DNA of 64,000 nt from Manduca sexta. Lineage: Eukaryota > Arthropoda > Insecta > Lepidoptera > Sphingidae. The stretch covers positions 9,300,001 through 9,364,000 of the forward strand of contig NC_051130.1 of the NCBI RefSeq assembly GCF_014839805.1, given 5' to 3'. Shown one piece after another: positions 45,427 through 54,215 of the stretch. The position numbers and the translations under genes are program-made. Each line of letters starts with the position of its first letter. Positions within the stretch are counted from its first letter, which is position 1. The notes under the pieces are model-generated. The model made no database searches. It worked only from the letters and a program-made list of their open reading frames with translations, and was not told the origin of the DNA.

Positions 45427-47039
45427 TATATCCTATATAAAGTGATTAGATTCAGACCATAATATATAGTAAATATTACGCTAATATTTGGCAACAATAT
45501 AAAAAAAATTGGATGAATATTCCTTCATATATATTTTGTTTGTTTGAGAAACATAATATATAATTGGCCATGATTAGAACACTTCACATAAGTTGAGTGA
45601 AAATATAAGAAAAAAAAACAATAAAAGGTAAAAATAAAATCCAACTACTACTACTTACTACTACAATAATTTAGTTTTTGTTAAAAATAAAAATATGTTT
45701 ACGATGTACCGCTCCTTTAGTTCCGCTTTGAATGACGTCGTGATAAATGTAATAAATTGATAGGTAAGTAATTTAACTCTATAAATAAACGCCAGTGTTT
45801 TATGCCTTTGGGTAAACACTGCTCCATTAATTATTACTACCAGAAGATGTTTATGGTAAGGTTCTTGATCTAACTCTATTTATTATCTATGATGTCGTTA
45901 ACAAACTTATTAAAATAAATGGGTTGATCATTAAAAAGTTATCAAGATATTTGTCATATTTTCTTCAAAAGTAATTTGGCATGGATACCTTTAACTGACT
46001 AAGTTTGGTACGCATAATTATGTAACATAATAATGCACTAAAATTCCCACTGAAAAAGTGTTAGTGTTATGTGTGTATGTGTAAGTGTTATAGATTTAAA
46101 GTATACCTTTACACTTATTCTGTGCGTCTACTCGTTTATATCTCTTTTTCTGTCCGTGACATCGTAGCTCCCAAACGAATGAACGATTTTGATCTTTTCT
46201 TTGTTTGAAAGCTGATGTAGTACACTCGAAATGGTTATTAACTATAATTTAGGACGAGCAGAGAGCAGAATAGGGTATTACACTCTTTCTGAAAAGTGTC
46301 TCAAATTCATCTTAAGGTGATAAAATACCACTAGAAATTTTATAAAAATAATATTCAATGAATAAGTGATATTAAAATACATTTAAATTTTCCCTCGTAA
46401 ATAAACGAAAACGCTAGAGGCCACGTTGCTGACTTCAACTCGACAGTAAACACCAAGTAACAACGCTGTGCCTATGCACAGTGTTGTGTATGAGCACAAC
46501 GTTTAGGGAAAGAGGAAATTATTACAATCAAAATGAGCTACTATCCTTATCATTAGTGTGTTGTTCCTGAATCTAAGAATACTAGCCTAAAAACACCGAC
46601 CAAATTGTGAATTCAAGTGCCAACTGATGTAACTATGAGTAAAACTTGGTTACAACTTGCGATAAGAGATCCAAATGTACTGTCCGAAAAATGTGTATAT
46701 TTCGATAATTTAGAAATAGTGAACGCGTATTGACACTTTAAGCAGTTTACTGTCTTGATGACGTCATGTCATGGCGGCACTCGTTTCGCATATTTGTAAA
46801 ACAGATAAAAAAAAAGTTAAAGCTTAGAATTGAATTTAAAAATTTAATTTATAATTTTATGAACTGGCACTACTATTTTCCAATTGCTTTTTGATTAAAC
46901 TATCTTATTTATGTATTTTTGATTTTTTTCTCATATACACTAAAATACCCTATTAATACAGTATCTAATTATCAGTAGGATTTGCAGACTGCATTCATGT
47001 ATATCAATACCTATATGTTGTGTCAGATTCCCTTTCGGA
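45427..47039. other. Intergenic, AT-rich
   Basis: Begins with the displaced end of the family B repeat (TATATCCTATATAAAG). No gene or defined repeat after that. Confidence 0.45.
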
Positions 47040-47215
47040 AAATGTTACCTTTCGCGACTGGTGTTTAGCGTTAGGCACTCGGCTCGACGGTCGCCTGAGG
47101 TTTACCATCTCTCTGGGCGGCTCAACGTCGGGTCTTAAGGCACGATGAAGCTAACATATCCGCTTAGTCACCCTCCACGCAGGCTGGACATAATAAAAAA
47201 CTTTCTCCGCAAAAT
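47040..47215 (+). repeat. Degenerate relative of the 42733 retroposed element
   Basis: Contains AACATATCCGCTTAGTCACC and ends ACTTTCTCCGCAAAAT, a decayed version of the ATAACCGC-TCAGTCGCC and TTTTCTCCACGAAACC landmarks. Confidence 0.5.
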
Positions 47216-47577
47216 ATATTAGTTAGGCGACATTTTGTGAGTTACAAATTAATTGAAATTAGACAGTCCATGTTCAAACTTTACAGTGATATTGCTATTA
47301 TGTATTGGCAGGCGTCTTCAGAAAAGCCAGCTCGTTTCAACAAATTATTTCATAAATGACTTTATCATTTATACTTAGTTGTTATGTTATTTAATTTTAT
47401 AAATAAAATAATTGCTATTGAATTTATTCTATTTTCCCACCTGTCCTTTTTGACGTAGTGCATGCACCACATAACGTTAATGACAATTGAAATTGGCATA
47501 GGTACAAAATATCATTCTATGCTAATTTTAAGACGATAACCTAACACACTCTTGTTACAAGGTTAAAATGTCATGGA

Positions 47578-48358
47578 TAGGGTTTGCAATCCGGTCCGGC
47601 GGATCCGGTAATCCGGCGGATCCGGTACGTTTTCGTTGCCTACCGGATCCAACAATATCACCGGATCCGGTGGCCGGATCCGATATATTAAAAAAAACGT
47701 AATTTCTCTTATTAAAACCGTGCGAAAGTACTAAAAACTTAAGAAAGAAATGAGCGCTTATGAAACTGAAGGAGATAGAGGGAAATACTTGTCTCTAATA
47801 TATGACTTTTTGACTTTAGTGAAACCAACCAGTGTTGAAGCTGAAAGGGCTTTTTCGGCCGCTGGTTATATTTGCAGTTCCTTGAGAAGTAGGCTAAAGG
47901 ATGATACTATTAATACAATTTGTTTTCTAAGAGCGTATTTCCAACAAGAAAAGTGATCTGTGCTGTAATGAATGCATGGGTATAGTATCCATAAGCTGTT
48001 GATTTTGGAAATTTTAATTTGGATTATAGAAGAATATGATGTTGATTTAATTTAGTTTTTATGAACGGGTTTAACTTAATTTAAACCATAAATAATTCAC
48101 TGTTGTTTGAAATCTTTGAGACTGATTATTATATAATAACTGACTGATAATAATTATAAATAAATAAGAGTATATTTTCGCACAAAATCGTTTCTATTTT
48201 TCCCCGTAGATTATTCCTTATATTATGCCATGAAGTTAGAAATATGCGCTATGTTGTACACCCAAAATACTAATCCGGATCCGGCCGGATCCGGCGGAAT
48301 TCTCGTGATTCCGGCTGAATCCGGCCGGATTTAAGTTTGTACCGGATTGCAATCCCTA
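47578..48358 (+). mobile_element. hAT-type element with transposase C-terminal remnant
   Basis: A 781-bp element with inverted ends TAGGG(T/A)TTGCAATCCGGT (one mismatch in 18) and a perfect 8-bp duplication GTCATGGA on each side (47570-47577, 48359-48366). Both ends are packed with CCGGATCCGG-type subterminal repeats, as expected for hAT transposase binding. The middle keeps the C-terminal coding part only. Confidence 0.92.
47750..47956 (+). pseudogene. hAT transposase dimerisation domain remnant
   Basis: A 68-codon frame with KPTSVEAERAFSAAGYICSS and RSRLKDDTINTICFLRAYF, the conserved C-terminal hAT dimerisation region. The catalytic core and zinc finger are missing. The frame is intact with a start and stop, so a short protein could be made, but a transposase it is not. 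Confidence 0.85.
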
Positions 48359-48366
48359 GTCATGGA

Positions 48367-49257
48367 GAATTAGGCCCGTGATTCCATTACAATGGGAGGC
48401 CGACGTTAATTTTTTATGACAGGCTGTCTGATATAAACTCTGTTTGGGTTATCCAATGCAGGAAAAATCGTTTTATACCAAACCACATAAACTTTTACCT
48501 CTCCCGAGAATCAAATCCAGCACCAACTGATCGCCAACTCATATATTATAGATACGCTGCTATTGGACTAACGGCAGCATATACTAATTGTAAATAGTAA
48601 GTATATCTAATCGCGGCGACTATGCATAATGTATGCAAATGACACACGTCTCACGTTTGAAATTTTAAAATGTTTGGAAAAGAAAGCGTTTCTTAGCATC
48701 CAGGTAATTGAATAAGCTATTAGGTACATTTTAAATTGAATGTAGACTGCAAACAGCGTATTGATTTTGATATGAGTCGAGTTACACTGTGAATTATGTA
48801 ACTTAAATTCCTCGAGATAGGATTCATATTTATTTCAGATAGCCCGATCAAAAAAATGGGACCGAAAGAGTTACGCGCATCCACTAAACCCTGATATAAA
48901 CCAGGAAATAAAGTTTAAAATCGGATCATGCCAAATAATTAACAAAAGGATCTGTACAAAACAAAATATGTAAAGCAAGGATGATGCGGTTAGCACTAAA
49001 GACGCTGAGAGTCACTATAGAATCACTATAATCAGAGAACTGTATTTCGCGTCCGTTCGCAATTCCGTCGTTTTGCAATGACGAATGTTCTAATCGAAGG
49101 ATAACTTTAATAACCGTATAGGTAGGGATTTTTTTACTCTTACCAATAATCCAAGCTGCCCTACAAATTATTAGAATGCCCGTAATTCCAAAAAGGATAA
49201 GCCCTAGTAGAGGAATTAGGGCTCCACAACTATACATATTAATTCCTTTTTTCTATA
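48367..49257. other. Intergenic, no gene seen
   Basis: AT-rich. An open minus-strand frame at 48926-49237 has a hydrophobic N-terminus (LIPLLGLILFGITGILII) but no other gene signs. Confidence 0.35.
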
Positions 49258-49600
49258 AGGGTCAGGGGGATCTAATTCGTCTATAGGGGTGTGAGATGTA
49301 AGTATGTATGTACCTACCTCGTATAATAAAAACTATTATGTATGTCCGATATCAGCAGTAGCAGTAGTATTTCGCCAACACTCGTTTGATTTAAACATCC
49401 TCCGGTAACAACCTTACTGGTGAATCCGTCTTTATGCAAAGTTCTATTCGAGGGACAGATTTGATAGCCGTATAGGTAAGAATTATTATTACATTATTAT
49501 TTACATATATGGCAACCAAAGCTCTGTTTCGCCTATGCCTGTAATTGCGAAAAGGCGGATATGCCTCCATAGGTGGAATAGGGCCCCCTGACCTTATTTT
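49258..49600. repeat. MITE with AAGGTCAGGGGG ends
   Basis: Left AAGGGTCAGGGGGATCTAAT and right (reversed) AAGGTCAGGGGGCCCTATTC form imperfect inverted repeats. The copy at 54015-54215 has related GGGGCCC ends and CTACGG subterminal motifs. Confidence 0.6.
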
Positions 49601-49636
49601 AGAAAATATAATATTATGTTGTCTTTGTACTGAACT

Positions 49637-49955
49637 AAAAGCGGTGATAGCCTAGTTGGGAGTGAAACGGACTGCCGAGACGAATATCCGCAGATTCAAA
49701 ATCTAAAAGCACGCACCTCTGACCTTTGTAAAGTTATGTGTGGATTCTTTGTGAATTATTGCTCGCTTCTCGGTGACAGAAAACAGCGTAAAGAAACCTG
49801 CATACCTGAGTTCTCCATAATTTTTTCGAAGGTATGTAAAGTCTACCAACCCGCACTAGGCCTGCGTGGTGGACTGAGGCCTAAACCTTCTCAGTAGTAG
49901 AGGTGGCCCGAGCCCAGTAGTGCGGTATATATTCATCAGCCCTGTATAATATACT
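49637..49955 (+). repeat. tRNA-headed SINE, family S2
   Basis: Begins AGCGGTGATAGCCTAGTTGG, has a B-box-like CAGATTCAAAATC, and ends CATCAGCCCTGTATAATATA. Same family as 38266-38585, opposite orientation. Confidence 0.82.
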
Positions 49956-50359
49956 TATTGTTTAACTTTATTGCTACTAGCAACTTTATTGCATCATTTT
50001 ATAACCACATTTATCACTCCATGTCTCAAATATTGCGAATATCTGTCATTTACAAGTCGGCATTAAACAAACGAATTTCTGTTATTCATACATATAAAAC
50101 TTTATGTTTTTACAACAGTGTATAAAGGTGGACGTAATACCAGAAGCATTCTCTATCAGTATAGATTGGGGTGAATCAGAGATGACATGATATTGTAGGG
50201 GGATTTTATAAAACTTAAACAATATGACTACTAGAGAGACTACAATAAGTACCTTTCTCTAAAGTTATAGTATGTGATCTAATAACATTCGTACGAAATG
50301 TTATATTGGTAAATATAGAAACTTTTAACTAATAATTAAATCGCTTCCAAAAACTGGCT
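49956..50359. other. Intergenic, AT-rich
   Basis: Nothing recognised. Confidence 0.4.
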
Positions 50360-50605
50360 TTTGCTGGTGGTAGGATATATTTTTTATCCGCCCGTATAGC
50401 GAACACCATACACAAGGTGTCAAAATTCGCCATAGTGGCCCACGCAAGTGTGTCTCGTTCCGGGATCAGTCTGTGTATATCCGGTTCCAACAGGCCGGCA
50501 TAATTGTGTCGACTGCCGAGGGGTAATCATCTCTCGTCAGTCGACATTCTATTGGACTCCACTCCACTTACCATCAGGTGCAGAAGGGTCACTTTGCCGT
50601 GTCCG
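50360..50605 (-). repeat. Interspersed repeat family B copy
   Basis: Reverse orientation of the family B landmarks (AACAGGCCGGCATAATTGTG; ACTCCACTCCACTTACCATC). Confidence 0.8.
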
Positions 50606-51038
50606 TAAAAGGAAATAAAGAAAAACTATTTAGATATAAAAAAGAATTTGACATTATCTATGTACTATTTACTCATTTTGGAATCGGTGAGTAATCAATT
50701 ATTTTCAAGTACGTGCTGTATGCACATTATTACTCCATGCTAGATAATGATTATCTGGTCACACTAAAATAACAACATTAAAACTGACTTACAAATTGAA
50801 ATTCATTTACAATCATTAAAACATAATAATATTCACAATTAAGTGTTACTGTTGTAGGGACGTACATCCGAAATCAGAATCTACGACCGTATTCTTCGAA
50901 GAAATAGCTCCAAATCAGTAATAGCTACATCACATTTACACAAACAGAAATAAAATATTAAATATCGTATCATTAATTTTATTTTATTAAACTAAAGCCG
51001 TGCATTTACAAGTGTTCCTTTACAATTCGATACTCAAT

Positions 51039-51695
51039 TTAGTTGAGTTCGTCGGGGAGGTTGATAGCAGGGGAAGGAAAGACGGGGCTGCCGACCTGCA
51101 CGGGCTCAATAGCGATAGGGGCGACGTCAACAACCTGAACAGGGTCGACAACCACCACGGGTGTGATGTCGACAACATCCACGGGGTCGATCGGCACCGG
51201 GGCTCCGGGAGCGGGTACTGAGTTATCAGCCTCGTCCACAATGATCACGGGTTGGGGTTTCTCAACTTCCGCAATAGCACCACCGATTCCAGCGCCAGCG
51301 TTCACGTTCACTATGAGCTGGACAAGGGGAGCAGGGGAGCCTGGAGCAATGGGGCCCACAACAACGGGAGAGGGGGAGGGAGAGGGGACAAGGTCACAAG
51401 GAGCAGACACGGCTCCACCGTCAGGGAGGGGGAAGTCGACGATAGCGGGCCCAATGGAGATAGGGTAGTGGTCGACGGGAGCGGGACCAACGGCGATGGG
51501 CTGAGGGACAACGGGGCCGCCGCCGAGGATGGCCTCGAGCTGCTGCTCCAGGAGGGCGGCGGTGGCGGGGTCGGTGCTGGGGCTGTGGATGGCGGCGATG
51601 ATCGCCTCCAGCTCAGACTCCAGGTTGACAGCGGGCTTGTTGGGGAAGGCAACAGCCACGGCCACGAGGGCAACGAAGGTAACGAAGAATTTCAT
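51039..51695 (-). CDS. Secreted Val/Pro-rich repeat protein, family gene 8
   Basis: A 218-residue protein starting at the ATG at 51695. The open frame reaches further up, but those 15 codons cross a splice acceptor (GTATGTTCCAG) and are intron. Signal peptide of 16 residues ends VAVAVA. It has the helical module of genes 1 and 2 (ELEAIIAAIHSPSTDPATAA), then IAVGPAPVDH, SIGPAIVDFPLPDGG, a single Cys in SAPCDLVPSPSP like genes 6 and 7, the core APLVQLIVNVNAGAG, an acidic EVEKPQPVIIVDEADN stretch, and a short tail ending INLPDELN. It thus joins features of both subfamilies. AATAAA on the minus strand at 50988-50983. Function unknown. Confidence 0.9.
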   Translation of the reverse strand: MKFFVTFVALVAVAVAFPNKPAVNLESELEAIIAAIHSPSTDPATAALLEQQLEAILGGGPVVPQPIAVGPAPVDHYPISIGPAIVDFPLPDGGAVSAPCDLVPSPSPSPVVVGPIAPGSPAPLVQLIVNVNAGAGIGGAIAEVEKPQPVIIVDEADNSVPAPGAPVPIDPVDVVDITPVVVVDPVQVVDVAPIAIEPVQVGSPVFPSPAINLPDELN

Positions 51696-51988
51696 TTTGA
51701 ACCTGGAACATACAATATAAATGTGAATTAGGAGAAGCAACTTTGAAATTATCTTCTTTAACCTTGTCGCGATAGCAACATTACACTACTAGTAAAGTCA
51801 TAGTTGCTCAGCAACTTTCAGCGTCTAAGTTTTTAACATGAAGAACAATTTCTTCATAATCAAAAATTATTTGAAATAGAAACTCTATGAAAGTCTTAGT
51901 GACTGTCTCCATTTAATATGAAATATTTAATTTAGAACAGTTTCACGGTTTACTTCAGGTTTTACTATTAGATAGTTCGTATACTTAC

Positions 51989-52071
51989 AGTGTTTTTAAT
52001 AGCTTCTATCGCACTGATACTACTGTACACGAAATCAGGCCTTTTATACTAAAACTTATATTTTTTTTATC
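51989..52071 (-). promoter_or_regulatory. Promoter and non-coding exon 1 of family gene 8
   Basis: On the minus strand: TGATAA with its GATAA starting at 52071, TATAAAAGG starting at 52048, and initiator TCAGTGCG at 52017, 31 bases on. Donor GTAAGT starts at 51988 and the 5'UTR intron is 286 bp. GATA-to-TATA distance is 23, as in genes 6 and 7. Confidence 0.8.
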
Positions 52072-52523
52072 ATATCTTCAATGAACGTTATTACTTTATA
52101 AGGGGAATAAATCGATTTAAATATTGTCGTCATTTATATTAAAATGTTTAGGCATTTGGAGATTAGTATTGGGGCTGGTATAAATTACGTAGTTATGACA
52201 TTGCGACATCATCGCATTACTGATGATGAAAGTAAATTGGAGTAAAAACCTAACAAAGATATTCAAGAAAAATGCTAGTTTAAGGATCTCCTTATTTTCG
52301 ATTTTCAAATTCATTTTAACCCAATCCACCGTGGATTTGGTGCAAGGCACTATGATCTGGACAAAATAATTACTTCGCTCACAGCACCTTCCTTTTAACC
52401 CAATTCAATGTAGTTTTGGTGCATGGCATGTTACAAAATAATTACTTCGTTCGCAGCACTTCCTCCAGCAAAACAGCGTGCTGACCGTATTTTAGAAGCT
52501 ATCTGTTCGAAATTTATAATACA
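52072..52523. other. Intergenic upstream of gene 8
   Basis: AT-rich. About 52450-52520 (CAGCGTGCTGACCGTATTTT, then AGAAGCTATCTGTTCG) matches about 58560-58620, a small unnamed repeat. Confidence 0.45.
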
Positions 52524-52907
52524 CTAGCTTTTGCTCGTAGTTTCACCCGCGTGAAAAATGTTCCAGGATAAAAGTTTCGCTGTATATTTTCCAGGAATAG
52601 AAAGTAGTTTATGTTCTTCCTAGGGTCTCTAGCTATATAGTAGTTTTTAGGTTTGTCACATTCAAACAGGCAGACAGATGCGACCGCAGCAGGGACTGTT
52701 TATATAATATATTTTTTAGAACTTCATTTTCCTCGTATTGCATCATTTTATCATACATGCCCCGCATTTATAGGTCATAGCGTGATGATATATAGCCTTT
52801 GATGAGTAGAATATCTAACATTAAAAACAATGATCAATTCGAACCAGTAATTCCTGAGATTAGCGCGTTTAAACAGACACAACTCTTCAGCTTTTTATAA
52901 TAGTAGA
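52524..52907 (-). mobile_element. Lep1-like Helitron copy, minus strand
   Basis: Read on the minus strand it begins TCTACTATTATAAAAAGCTG and ends AAAAGCTAG, the same ends as the element at 22048-22937, but with a single internal unit. Part of the body is lost. Confidence 0.72.
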
Positions 52908-53142
52908 CATGCTCAGTAAGCCCGAGAATTTTAACGTAATGGTTTTGACTAAGTAAATTTTGTATGGAACTTTGATCAGCGCCCCGGTGAGCGTATTTGG
53001 CACTAAAATACTGCGGGATCATTGCGCGCATATAAACTTTGGACAGTAGGTAAATCACACGACTAATGTAACGGTTAATTTAAAATATACAAAAATCGGC
53101 TGTACGAATATGTTTTTTGACGTATTTTGTGGTCAAACACTG

Positions 53143-53345
53143 CCTCAGTGGCTTAGTTGTACTGCATACGTACGTACGTACGGCAGCGCTCTGAGGTCCT
53201 GGGTTAGAATCCCGGGTCAAAGTGATATTTGAATTTTACTGCTCAGTATCAGCCCGGAGTCTAGATTGTGGTCGATGTGGCGATAGGCTCGCCCCCTATA
53301 ACATTATGAGACAGAACACACTTGGCGCAAAAGTGGGTGCCCAGA
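53143..53345 (+). repeat. tRNA-headed SINE, family S1
   Basis: A-box-like TGCCTCAGTGGCTTAGTTG, an expanded ACGT microsatellite (ACGTACGTACGTACGG), B-box-like GGGTTAGAATCCCGGG, then the S1 body. Confidence 0.75.
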
Positions 53346-53818
53346 ACGGACGATCTATCGAAACCTTAGAATTACAAAGACAAGTATAAATTTTAAAGAA
53401 AATATCGAATGATGATTTGAATTTTAATAAACTTACATATTTTATAACGCATTTTTAAAATGTCTTCACTAAAAATTCAAAATGTAGATCAAAGATTGAT
53501 ACTATCAATGTTCCGATCCATTTAATTATACATAGTAAAGATGCAATATTTAACAAAACATGAAGAGGAAAATTCTTACGTATTCACATAACTTTCGTGC
53601 AAGGCTATGAACAATGTCTGCGTCATTTTTAACGTTATCTATTCAAACTATTGACCTCTGCGATATTCTATGGCAAACCGGTTAGAGGTCGACGGTAACG
53701 TCACTTCAGCACAAAATAGAGCATTTAAAAAGGAACTTGAGGGCCTTTCACAACTTGAGTACTACTCATCACGTAAGTGTATCAGCCGAAATAAGTGACA
53801 ATAAAATCACTACTACGT

Positions 53819-53957
53819 TAGCAGTCTTACTTAAAAACTTTTACCGTTAAGACGTGGTTAAGAATTGCTTAAATAGCTGTCAAAAACATCAAACGTTTCA
53901 TTGAGTAAATTTTTGTTTTAACTAAGCATAGCTTTGCAAATTTTTATAAGTAAGCTA
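53819..53957. repeat. Short MITE with AGTCTTACTTA ends
   Basis: CAGTCTTACTTAAAAAC on the left and, reversed, AGCTTACTTATAAAAATTTG on the right; shares GTGGTTAAGAATTGCTTAAA with the copy at 25031. Confidence 0.7.
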
Positions 53958-54014
53958 TAGCTGTTTAATAGGTTAATTGTCAAATAAAATTTACTTGAAA
54001 CTTGTGAAGTAAGC

Positions 54015-54215
54015 CACAAGGGGCCCTTTTCCATCTACGGGGGTAAATTCATCTTTTTCAAAGACACCAAAGGGCAAATCGTAGGACAGATTTGATAAAC
54101 GCGCCGAAAAAACACCTATTTATCTAAACCACTTATGAAAGCTGTCTTTCGATTAGAACGCCTGTAATTTAAAAAAAAAACGATTTGTCCGTAGACAGAA
54201 TAGGCCCCCTGGCTT
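54015..54215. repeat. MITE with GGGGCCC ends
   Basis: AGGGGCCCTTTTCCATCTACG on one side is mirrored by CGTAGACAGAATAGGCCCCC on the other. Related to 49258-49600. Confidence 0.62.

Noticed and set aside
48926..49237. Minus-strand open frame with a hydrophobic start
   Set aside because: AT-rich DNA gives such segments by chance; no promoter, splice site or known motif.
53724..53775. TATA-like box followed by a GTAAGT donor, suggesting a ninth family promoter
   Set aside because: There is no GATA box at the family position and no coding exon within the next 500 bases, which are filled by MITEs.
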